Assembly: GCA_016867055.1 (NCBI GenBank)
Contig: VGKN01000059.1
Location: 1 to 7,997 of the forward strand
Source of the DNA: Candidatus Omnitrophota bacterium
GTDB lineage: Bacteria > Omnitrophota > Koll11 > VGKN01
DNA length: 7,997 bases
Direction: 5' to 3'
The position numbers and the translations under genes are program-made. Numbering within the stretch: the first letter of the stretch is position 1; every line of letters starts with the position of its first letter. The notes beneath the pieces are model-generated. The model was not told the origin of the DNA. It saw nothing but the letters and a program-made list of their open reading frames with translations, and did no database searches. This document shows positions 1 to 7,800 of the stretch, piece by piece.

Positions 1-2
1 CT

Positions 3-830
3 ATCAAGTTTATTATCTCAATGCACCCCATCTCTTCCCAGAGATTAGCAGCACAGATTGCCAAAGAGGGCCTTAACATACCAGTATACCACCTTGTAAC
101 AGATTGCTCCATTACCCCTGAGGATGCGTTTGATACTGGTCCATTACACTTTTTGGTAATAAGCGAGCATCTTAAAGAGCGCCTTATTGATGGTGGAATA
201 TCTGCCAAGAAGATTGATGTCTGTCACTATCCGGTTTCTTCCGATATAACCGAGGATAGGGATAAATACGCCGATGGAAAGGCAGAAGAAATAAAAAGAG
301 GGAAAATCAGAAGGTTCTTGGCAACGGTCGGGGGCGCCGGCGCACAGCTTGAAAAATTGACTGAGATATTAGAAACGAATGCAGAGGATATAAGAAATGG
401 GGAGGTTGAGGGAAACTTCTTGGTGAGGGACGAAGGGCAAGCGGAAAGGCTTAGAGAGGTTGCAAGGAGAAAGAGTATCGCGGATGACTCGCCCTATCTT
501 CATATCAGCGCCATACTGAGCCGAAGGGCATTTGTAAAGGCAAGAAACAAAATAATAAGGGAGGTTGACATTGTCTTTAGCAAGCCGAGTGAAATGACGT
601 ATTATGTTACTGCAGCAGGTTGCCTTATGATAGGGTTTTATCCAATAGGTTTCTGGGAGAAGGCTAATACTCTCTTTATAAATGGTTTGTTACGAGGAGC
701 ATTTATGAACTATGAATATTTTGTTAGTTTGTATGGTGGTCGTGTCAAATTTATATCAAAATATGTACTTGCCGCGCGCATGAGGGCTGCCCGTTATCCT
801 ATTGATGGCGCTGAGAAAATTATTAAAAGG
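3..830 (+). other. Domain: GT-B glycosyltransferase, MurG/MGDG-synthase-like (N-terminus missing)
   Basis: This covers residues 1-270 and the codons before the first ATG. The motif order resembles the GT28/MGDG-synthase group: an HPISSQ strand-turn, a PVYHLVTD segment, then VISEHLKERL and GISAKKIDVCHYPV, which are typical of the end of the acceptor-side lobe. The nucleotide-sugar lobe follows with a glycine-rich ATVGGAGAQ turn (101-109). Next comes DIVFSKPSEMT (183-193), continuing through a PIGFWEKAN segment, which corresponds to the family's donor-binding KPG..T...E..N region. Known members move a sugar from a UDP-sugar to a lipid or lipid-linked acceptor at the cytoplasmic membrane face. 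Donor and acceptor here cannot be read from sequence. The first part of the N-terminal lobe lies outside the window. Confidence 0.72.
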
Positions 831-3800
831 ATAACAGGCCATAGCAGGCATACGCTTTCTTTAAAAGAACAACTTAGGTTAAAAGAAAGGGAGACTAAGG
901 AAGAAAGACAAAGAATTTTTATATTGCCTTTACTTAAAAGGGTGCTCTCTCCATTAACCTTTACAATTATATTATTAGTGGTCGCTTTTCTGCCTGATGT
1001 GTTATTCGGCTATAATATCGGGAATTTTCTAAAAATAGGTATCCCTGTTATTATTTTAATCAGCTCATTTGTAATTAATAAATACCTTATCAGAGCAGAG
1101 ACTATTCCGCTAAAGGCATTATCAATCCCTCCATTTCTTAGAGCCTTCTTTCAATCCATCTATGAGGGACGCAGGCACAAGGATACAAACAATGAGATAA
1201 TAAGGGTAATATTATTAGTCATCTCAATAGCGCTAATAGTTGAGCTTGTTTATGTATATAGCGGTCTTTTAGACTATCTGCTAATAAAAAGATTTGTTTA
1301 TATGACACAGCAAGCAGGCGTTGTTACATCATATAATTTTATAAAAGATATTGTTAATTACGCTTCTTACTTATCGATTGCTTATCTGCCGCTAATAATT
1401 GGTATATTTATCACACTCGCTATTAACATAGTGCCATTTAAGAAAATATTTGCAAGAATGTTGTTCTGGCTCAGGAGGCACATAATATCCCTTCAGGCAT
1501 TCGGCGAATTAAGCGAAAGGGAACTTAAAGAACTTAATTATTACAGTTTGTCATTTGAAGAAAAGGCTAAGTTAGCAAGGGATATAAACAGGCATTATTT
1601 CTGGAGCCTGTTCGGTATCAGCAAAAAGCTGCAGGATGACAGGTTAGTTTGGGCAAGGAGCTTGGATACAGTCGGCTCAGTGCTTGAGGATAAAGGTGAG
1701 AGATATTATATAAAGACCCCCTCCATTTATGGTATGCCCTTAAGGCTAGTTAAGTTTTTAGCCGGAAGGATGCTGGGAGGGATTTACCGAGAGCCGTTGA
1801 GGCTAAATGAGATAACAAGGGCTGAGGCCGAGAAGTTAAATGCGCTTAGGGATGCCGGGGTTTCTGTGCCTAGGGCGGTGCAAACGGATATAAAGGGTAT
1901 TGTAATAATGAGGTTTATAGAAAACTCAAGAAACGCAAAGGATGTTCTGCTTGATACGGGGATAAGCGATGAACGCAAGCTTGCTATAATCGGCAAGATG
2001 TTAGAGGCATTAAGGGGCGTTCATAATGCTGGGTTTGGCCATTACGAGGTGGGTGCGCAAAACTTCCTGGTGGTCTTGGGAGAGAGAGAGGATGGCAGCG
2101 AGGATAGGGTCTTTATCCATGATTTTACACTGCAGGATAATCCGGGATTAAAAGCAAAACTTGGCGACACATGGCAGAGCGTAGTATCCGCATATGACAT
2201 AGCGCACTTTCTATACAATATAAGCGGTTTGGTAAAAGACGAGAATATACTGGAACGGGTAATTACAATGATACACTCTACATACGAGGATGATGACGCG
2301 GCATACGAGAGGTTTTTGGATTATCTGCGGCAGTTTAGGTATGGCAATTTCTATTTAGTATACAATTATATTGTTAGCCTCTTACTTGGGAGAGATAAAT
2401 CAAAACTAATTGTTTATGCTACCCACCTGCATGGACGCTATAACCGCTTATCCGAGAGATTAGATATATTCGTTTCGTATGCCCTTAAGATGAGGAGCAA
2501 GGAAAGCCTTGTCAATGAATATAAAAGATTATTTGGGAAGGAATTAGTTATCAACACGAATGAGGAACTTCAATATAGCGATGCGGACGCCTATATAGAT
2601 GGGGTTAAGATTGAGGTTATAAAGCCCTTAAATGCGAGGGAGGTAAAAGAGCTTTTGACAGCAATTAAATCCGCGGATAACGAAAACCCAACCCTTGAGG
2701 AGAGATTAGCTAAAAAGATTATCTTGGAATATCTGGCTTGGGCTGAGCAGGATATAGAACGCTTCAATAAATTTATGGATATATTTTATCAAATCCAAGA
2801 GGGCCTTGAGGCTATAGCCTTTGTCTGGATAAGTAAGATGCTGGCTAATCTTGATAAGAAGGTTGACCCGAGCGGAGATAGAAGAAGGGAATATATTAAA
2901 AGAGAAGGAGATAGACTTTCGCGTATATGTTCTTTGGGGGCATTTATAGTAGGCGGTGGTATTTTAATGATATTATTGGGGTTATTTGGCATATTGCCTT
3001 TTACGGGTGCCTTTTTATCCTTAGTAATTCTACCCTCAATTATTAGCTCAATAGCTCTTCCCTTTATTTTTGAACAGGGGTTGGATATATTCACTCGGGC
3101 ATTAATGATTGGTAAATTTATGCAGAGTGATATTAAGGACCAAAGAAATCTAACCGGTTTATTTATTAAAGGATACCTTAAGAAGATATTATATACCTTA
3201 CCGGTGATTTTTATATCCTACTCCATACTTTTCTTTGTATTGGGTAGATATAATATTGTTTCAGTTTTTATTACAATGGTCTTATTTAGCGTATTCCTTA
3301 TTTTATTTATAGGAAAGGTTATTATAGGAGGTGCAACAGACTGGATATTTAATATCCAACCGCTTGTAAGATTTGAAGAGAGATTAAATAAGGAAGATAA
3401 CCCCCTGCGCCATGGCTATGAATACGAGGATTTATCCGTTCCTTACGATAATGATGACTACGGACATTTTGACCTTAAGACATGGTTGATATGGCCGCCC
3501 AAGACCAAGAAAACCGAGGTTAAGGGTGTGGTTTATATCCATCATGGGCTTGGCGGCGGAAAGGGTTTCTGGTGGAGCTGGGGGTATAGTGATATTGGCA
3601 GGGCGCAAGATGTCTGGCCCATAGTTGAATACCTAACGAGATTGCATTATTGCGTAGTGTTATACGATGCGCCTATACATGGCGGTTCAAGAAGGCAAAA
3701 TGAAGAATTATACGCTAATTTTAGGGAGGTGTTTATAGGTGCGTTTTGTCAGGTGATAATGTTCGTTCAGGGCAATAAACAGCACCTTATCAAGAGGCGT

Positions 3801-4670
3801 GCAGTAAAAACAGGCGGAGAAAGTGAGCTAAGAAAGATAATAGACCTTAGCGGTAGACCCATTGGTCTTATGGGCGCTTCACTCGGAGGGGCTATGTCTC
3901 TTTTAGCCGCAGAGCGCCTGAGCGCACAATATCCCCAAATAAAATTAGATTTCCTTTTTATTGATAGTCCCTGGATGCTTGGAGAGGCTGAGATATATCA
4001 CAATATAAGGAATTTAGTTCCGTCGCCAATAAGGGTATTGCTACCTGATGGATTAATAAGGATTGCAGCAATGATATTTTTAGCCTATGTGGTTAGAAAA
4101 ACTGAAATAGAGCTCAGCATTTCTAAACAACCGCTTATGTCTCTTATAAGATTAGCAGAGAAAGGGAATATAAAGAAATGGCAGCTTGTGGTGGGTAGAA
4201 ATGACCCTTCTGTGAGCCCAAGTGTGCCGATAAGGGTAGCAGGTTTTTACGGAATTCCTATATGGGCGCATGCAAAGGGTCATGCGGATGCAATGGTTAA
4301 TCAGCCTAGTAGGTGTCTGCGGGATTTATCCAAGATTTTAGATGTCGGGCAAAATGTGCCTAAGCTACGCAGGTGGATACAAAGTGCTGTCTTAAGACAG
4401 AAAGGGGAATTGCTCAAGGGCGCTAAAAGGAGGGCAAGCGTTGCTTTTTATAAAGGGAGTCCGATTGAATTTATAAATATGAACTTACCTACCGCGGAAG
4501 ACACGCAAGAACAAAAGGGCAGGCGTAGGCGCGGATTTGAGATTAAAATAGACGGAGAAAGGATAAGGGTAAGGATAAGCCAAGAGGGTAGATATGTCTT
4601 TGAGTTTGAGAATAGGTATGACGAGGACGAAGAGAGAACTATGAAAGGGTTGATGAACCCTTTGAGATAG
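3..4670 (+). CDS. Giant membrane protein: glycosyltransferase, kinase-like domain and alpha/beta hydrolase (5' partial)
   Basis: The frame is open to the left edge. The first ATG inside the window is at 21, but the codons before it (IKFIIS) already match the strand preceding the HP motif of MGDG-synthase-like proteins, so the true start most likely lies upstream. Numbering from that ATG, the protein has 1,549 residues. Its parts are a GT-B glycosyltransferase portion (1-270), four transmembrane helices (about 311-471), a kinase-like fold (about 545-805), a helical region (815-960), four more transmembrane helices (970-1104) and an alpha/beta hydrolase (1140-1445). A basic tail rich in Lys and Arg closes it. 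It stops with TAG at 4668-4670, but the downstream frame appears to continue the same protein (see junction entry). The reading frame is clear. The combined function is unknown, and a role in envelope lipid or glycan modification is inference from the domains. No promoter is visible because the 5' end is missing. Confidence 0.93.
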   Translation: MKFIISMHPISSQRLAAQIAKEGLNIPVYHLVTDCSITPEDAFDTGPLHFLVISEHLKERLIDGGISAKKIDVCHYPVSSDITEDRDKYADGKAEEIKRGKIRRFLATVGGAGAQLEKLTEILETNAEDIRNGEVEGNFLVRDEGQAERLREVARRKSIADDSPYLHISAILSRRAFVKARNKIIREVDIVFSKPSEMTYYVTAAGCLMIGFYPIGFWEKANTLFINGLLRGAFMNYEYFVSLYGGRVKFISKYVLAARMRAARYPIDGAEKIIKRITGHSRHTLSLKEQLRLKERETKEERQRIFILPLLKRVLSPLTFTIILLVVAFLPDVLFGYNIGNFLKIGIPVIILISSFVINKYLIRAETIPLKALSIPPFLRAFFQSIYEGRRHKDTNNEIIRVILLVISIALIVELVYVYSGLLDYLLIKRFVYMTQQAGVVTSYNFIKDIVNYASYLSIAYLPLIIGIFITLAINIVPFKKIFARMLFWLRRHIISLQAFGELSERELKELNYYSLSFEEKAKLARDINRHYFWSLFGISKKLQDDRLVWARSLDTVGSVLEDKGERYYIKTPSIYGMPLRLVKFLAGRMLGGIYREPLRLNEITRAEAEKLNALRDAGVSVPRAVQTDIKGIVIMRFIENSRNAKDVLLDTGISDERKLAIIGKMLEALRGVHNAGFGHYEVGAQNFLVVLGEREDGSEDRVFIHDFTLQDNPGLKAKLGDTWQSVVSAYDIAHFLYNISGLVKDENILERVITMIHSTYEDDDAAYERFLDYLRQFRYGNFYLVYNYIVSLLLGRDKSKLIVYATHLHGRYNRLSERLDIFVSYALKMRSKESLVNEYKRLFGKELVINTNEELQYSDADAYIDGVKIEVIKPLNAREVKELLTAIKSADNENPTLEERLAKKIILEYLAWAEQDIERFNKFMDIFYQIQEGLEAIAFVWISKMLANLDKKVDPSGDRRREYIKREGDRLSRICSLGAFIVGGGILMILLGLFGILPFTGAFLSLVILPSIISSIALPFIFEQGLDIFTRALMIGKFMQSDIKDQRNLTGLFIKGYLKKILYTLPVIFISYSILFFVLGRYNIVSVFITMVLFSVFLILFIGKVIIGGATDWIFNIQPLVRFEERLNKEDNPLRHGYEYEDLSVPYDNDDYGHFDLKTWLIWPPKTKKTEVKGVVYIHHGLGGGKGFWWSWGYSDIGRAQDVWPIVEYLTRLHYCVVLYDAPIHGGSRRQNEELYANFREVFIGAFCQVIMFVQGNKQHLIKRRAVKTGGESELRKIIDLSGRPIGLMGASLGGAMSLLAAERLSAQYPQIKLDFLFIDSPWMLGEAEIYHNIRNLVPSPIRVLLPDGLIRIAAMIFLAYVVRKTEIELSISKQPLMSLIRLAEKGNIKKWQLVVGRNDPSVSPSVPIRVAGFYGIPIWAHAKGHADAMVNQPSRCLRDLSKILDVGQNVPKLRRWIQSAVLRQKGELLKGAKRRASVAFYKGSPIEFINMNLPTAEDTQEQKGRRRRGFEIKIDGERIRVRISQEGRYVFEFENRYDEDEERTMKGLMNPLR
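924..1454 (+). other. First transmembrane cluster, four helices
   Basis: Four long hydrophobic stretches occur at about residues 311-331, 337-356, 393-422 and 447-471. They are preceded by a strongly charged, basic helix (about 281-299, rich in Lys, Arg and Glu). The loop between helices 2 and 3 is basic (ending GRRHKDTNNE), as is the exit after helix 4 (KKIFARM, LRRH). By the positive-inside rule this gives N-in and C-in topology, placing the preceding glycosyltransferase and the following kinase-like domain both in the cytoplasm. Helix ends are estimated by eye. Confidence 0.8.
1653..2435 (+). other. Domain: Bud32/RIO-like protein kinase fold, catalytic Asp replaced by Glu
   Basis: About residues 545-805. 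Kinase landmarks appear in order: RYYIKTP with a candidate ATP-contacting Lys565, an EAEKLNAL helix (candidate Glu604 or neighbour), then AGVSVPRAV and IVIMRFIE, as in Bud32, Kdo-kinase and RIO-type small kinases. GVHNAGFGHYEVGAQN (667-681) follows as the catalytic loop, and VFIHDFTL holds the metal-binding Asp701. In active Bud32-like kinases the loop reads H-G-D-L-x-x-x-N. Here the Asp position is Glu676, while Asn681 and Asp701 are kept. The domain may be a weak or specialised kinase or a pseudokinase. Substrate is unknown; family members phosphorylate proteins or lipopolysaccharide sugars. Confidence 0.68.
2916..3350 (+). other. Second transmembrane cluster, four helices
   Basis: Hydrophobic stretches occur at about residues 970-990, 993-1016, 1055-1075 and 1078-1104. 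The approach is basic (RRREYIKREGDRLSR, 955-969), and the loop between the second and third helix is amphipathic with several Lys and Arg. Together these predict N-in and C-in, so the following hydrolase would also be cytoplasmic. The 1017-1054 loop could lie along the membrane. Helix limits are estimated by eye. Confidence 0.8.
3438..4355 (+). other. Domain: alpha/beta hydrolase with Ser-Asp-His triad
   Basis: About residues 1140-1445. GVVYIHHGLGGG (1169-1180) is the typical first strand and oxyanion-hole turn (HG-GGG type). VVLYDAPIHGGS (1212-1223) matches the D-x-x-G/H-G-S element of lipases and acyl esterases. The nucleophile elbow is GASLGG with Ser1287. The acid is probably Asp1395 in VVGRNDPSVSP, and the base His1421 in AKGHADAM, in the expected order and spacing. 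Between the nucleophile and the acid lies a hydrophobic cap-like segment (about 1344-1358). The family includes esterases, lipases, thioesterases and acyltransferases. Substrate is not predictable, but its place beside membrane helices fits a lipid or acylated-glycan substrate (inference). Confidence 0.83.
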
Positions 4671-4810
4671 AGGACCTTTTAGAGGAGGTTTTGGGAAGGT
4701 CAATCTGGTTTAAAAGCAATTGGTCCTTGTGGACATTTGTGTTAAAGAAAGATATACGCGCCTTTGGACGGGAGGATATTAAGGCAGAGTTATCAGAACG
4801 ACCCCAAGAT
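4622..4810 (+). other. Frame junction: protein-like continuation in the -1 frame, probable one-base loss
   Basis: Frame 2 is closed by several stops (4589, 4601, 4607, 4613, 4619) and opens at 4622. From about 4640 it reads YERVDEPFEIEDLLEEVLG and then SIWFKSNWSLWTFVLKKD, which looks like genuine acidic and then globular protein. The first frame's last residues (MKGLMNPLR) look like read-through past a break. Adding one A or G to the AAAGGG run at 4644-4649 would join the frames as ..EERTMK(R/G)VDEPFEIEDL... No ATG exists in frame 2 before 4811, and the AGGAGG at 4683-4688 sits only 2 bases before the TTG at 4691, too close to serve it. I read this as an assembly error or a true frameshift inside one gene, rather than as an intergenic region. 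Confidence 0.6.
4644..4663 (+). repeat. Perfect inverted repeat, 8-bp stem with 4-base loop
   Basis: AAAGGGTT (4644-4651), loop GATG, then AACCCTTT (4656-4663) form a perfect hairpin that ends 4 bases before the TAG stop of the first frame. It has no T-tract directly behind it, so a Rho-independent terminator is unlikely. Its homopolymer arms are where a lost base would merge the two reading frames. Confidence 0.75.
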
Positions 4811-7800
4811 ATGAAGGAGGAATTAATAAGGGTCTTTAGAGGTTATTTAAAAAGCTTAGAAACAGAAAGGCGAAATATTAGAAAAGAGAATTCCCTTACA
4901 GTAAGAATCAGAAGGCATTTGAAGACAATACGCACAAGCAGGCAGGTTCCGCCTAAGTTAGCCGAAGGCACACAAAAATCTCGCATCCTTAAGGTTGGAG
5001 TGGATATTGGAGGAACAAATGTGCGGGTTGGTTTTGTTGAGGATGGAACAGACAGGGTAATTTATCGTTACAGCATAGAGCTTAAGAAAATGGCTGGGAA
5101 GGTAAGTATAGAGGAGGCGGTATCTAAAGCGGCAGAGATTATCCTTAAGAATACACCAGGACTTGAGGCAAGTGGCTGGATGGTTTCCCGCAATGTGGGG
5201 ATATCGGCGCCCGGTATTCATAGCAAGGAGGGGATAGTTTTAGGAAATGTGCCAAACGTTCCAGACCTATTGAATCAGAAACTTTATAAACTCCTCCAGA
5301 ATAAACTCGGGCAGCCGTGGATACTTAATCCGCAGAATGTGGATAACGATGGCTTACTCCAGGGCGCCCTGATGGCGAATAGGTATCTTGAGGATTTACT
5401 GAGGCGTGGCGAACCCTTCCAAGAGGGCAAGATTTTATGTTTAATACCGGGAACCGGGCTTGCAAGAGGGGTTTATCGCGTGGCTAACGGGAAGATAGCC
5501 GAGATGATAGATGCCCAGCAATATCGTGCGTATAGATATCCAGATTTTGAAGAGATTTCGGTTCTTGCAAAAGCCGAGCAAGAATGGAGGAAGGAAGAGC
5601 CAGACCATCAGGATCCATTTTTTATCACCGACTTTTTAGCAGGCAAGTGGATAAGAGAGTTAACACGTAGTATTGGTATGGATGTATCCTCTGCCGAGTT
5701 AAGGAGACTTGCTCTTAGCCAAGATGAAAGGGCAAAAGATGTATATAAGAATATCGGATATTCCCTTGCATGGTGTATTATGAATGTTCACGATGGAAGG
5801 CAAGATAGGGTGTTTAAGTTGGGAGAGGTTGGCGATATGACGGGTATTACGCGCGTGTTGATAGGTGGTTGGCTTGTTAGTGATGCGGCAAAGAAAATAT
5901 CTCTTCCTATTGCCCGTAGATTACTTGATGAAAAGGGTTATAAAGACATCAAGCTCGTTGAGATAGATACCATTCCGGCTTTAAAGGAGTTAAAAATTGA
6001 AGAGGTGGGCGTAGTAGCAGCAGCTGACAGGGCAGGATGGGCGAGCCGTCTTCCGAAGCTGACATTAGAAAGACTAAGTGAGATTAAGAAAATTACTGTC
6101 TTTACCGTGCCGCATACCCACTGGGACAGGGAGTGGTATTGGCCGTTAGCAAAGTTCCGCGGCCATTTGGTGAAGATGATGGACTCGCTGCTTGATACAT
6201 TAGATAGTAACCCCGATTTTTATTTTCTCCTTGACGGCCAGACCTTACTTCTTCTTGATTATCTTGAGGCATTGCCGTTATGGAGTCGTAAGAGAGCCCG
6301 CGAGCGACTGCGCCAGCATATTAACTCGGGCAGACTTTTGGTCGGGCCATGGGCGGTTTCTCCAGACACACGCTTAGCAGAAGAGCTATTTATCCGTAAT
6401 GCGCTCATCGCAAGAAGGATTGCAAGGCAATTAGATATTCCGCCAGAGCGCCTAATGCCGATAGGCTATATCCCGGATTCATTCGGACATCCCGGCCAGC
6501 TGCCTCAGGTGCTGACATCGCTTGGTATTCACAGGGCAATGTTCTGGAGGGGACTTAATATCCAGCCAGAGGAACTTCGTCAACTGAATGCCTGGAGTGC
6601 GCAGACCGGCGAGAGGGTGTTAGTCCATTGGTTCCTTCCAGGAGGATATGGCAATGCCACATTCCTATCTAAAAACAGTATCACTCCATTTCAGCATCTC
6701 TTAAGGATTATTATAGAAAAGATAAGCCGATTATTGACTATCTTTAAACCGTCTTCTTCAAATGTTGAAATTAGAAATGGGCTTTTAGATTTAATTCAGA
6801 TACTAAGCGAGCACCTTCCAGATAATGGGATTGCATTTCAGATGGAAACCCTAAGTGCGGTTAGAGCAGCATTTAACCAACAAGGTACTACACCAGCTGA
6901 GCTGTTAGCCAAGCAGGTTATATCGCTTTTACCATTCAGTATGGATAGTGCAGATGAAATCCCATTGTTGATGATGGGCGGAAGCGACCATACAGGACCC
7001 AATCCCGCAATTGCAGGGGTTATAGGAAGTATGAATGAAAATAATGCCGAGGGTCTTAAGGCGGCTTTGGTTGAACGGCTGGTTAGAGAATGGCCGCATA
7101 TACCCCAAGAAGAGATTAAAAAGGTAGTAGATAATATTACATTTGAGGTAAAACTTAGCGGTCTAAATGAGTATTGGCAGGCTGCAGGGTCTTCTACAGA
7201 TTTGGCTAAAGTAGCAAATCTTAGTGGTGAGCAAACAAATGGCGAATATACCTATACCCATCTTGATACCCTATCTACCAATATCCCTACGCTGAAACAG
7301 CCATTTTTGCAGCTCTCAAGAAGACTTACGCGTTGGGCTGAGCCATTTGCTATCTTGGCTATGTTGGCAGGGGTTCCAAACTTTCAGGCTGATGGACAGG
7401 TTTGGAATGCACTCACTATAGCAGAGGATAAACTCATACAGGTGCTTGCCCATGACACAATCACAGGGACACATGTCCGGGAGGTAGCCCGAGATGTTCA
7501 AAGGAGATTTGATGAGGCAGGAAGGATTAGCGAAGAAGTTACTTATGGTGCACTTGATGACATCGCTAAAAAGATTGACACATCCAAATTTAATAGACCC
7601 TTGGTTGTATTTAACCCGAGCCCTTGGCCGCGAAGGCAGGAAACACTTACAGTTAATCTGTTTGTAGATAAAGACCCTACTGATAAAAACTTGGTATTTC
7701 AAGATGGCGATATTCGTTTATATTCACAGGTGGTGAAGTGCGAACCTGTTAGGGGTGGATGGAACGTTACAGCTGTGGTCAATATGCCTGAAATTCCCGC

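Noticed and set aside
1784..3094. Reverse-strand open frames at 1784-1996 and 2789-3094
   Set aside because: They lie wholly inside the strongly supported forward gene, show no domain motif, and read as antisense of the kinase-like region and transmembrane segments.
4622..4670. Programmed -1 ribosomal frameshift
   Set aside because: No X-XXY-YYZ slippery heptamer in the upstream reading frame lies 5-9 bases before the hairpin; a simple one-base loss explains the geometry better.
4644..4680. Rho-independent terminator at the hairpin
   Set aside because: The stem is followed by GAGATAGAGG with no immediate T-tract; the short TTTT at 4677-4680 is too far away and coding sequence continues.
4683..4693. 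AGGAGG ribosome binding site serving TTG at 4691
   Set aside because: The gap to TTG is only 2 bases, and the GAG-GAG codons fit a glutamate-rich coding stretch that begins earlier.
4814..4820. AAGGAGG as a Shine-Dalgarno site
   Set aside because: It lies just downstream of ATG 4811 inside the coding sequence, with no ATG, GTG or TTG in frame at suitable distance.
4485..5221. Reverse-strand open frames at 4485-4703 and 4958-5221
   Set aside because: The first overlaps the end of the forward gene and the junction, the second the ROK ATP-loop coding region; neither has a recognisable motif.
6662..6960. Possible insertion in GH38 between the FLPGGYGN and GGSDH motifs
   Set aside because: This segment varies in length across bacterial GH38 enzymes and I cannot align it here, so an insertion is not supported.
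7316..7702. Reverse-strand open frame of 128 codons
   Set aside because: It is antisense to the GH38 metal-binding His motif and beta-sandwich, whose conservation on the + strand is clear.
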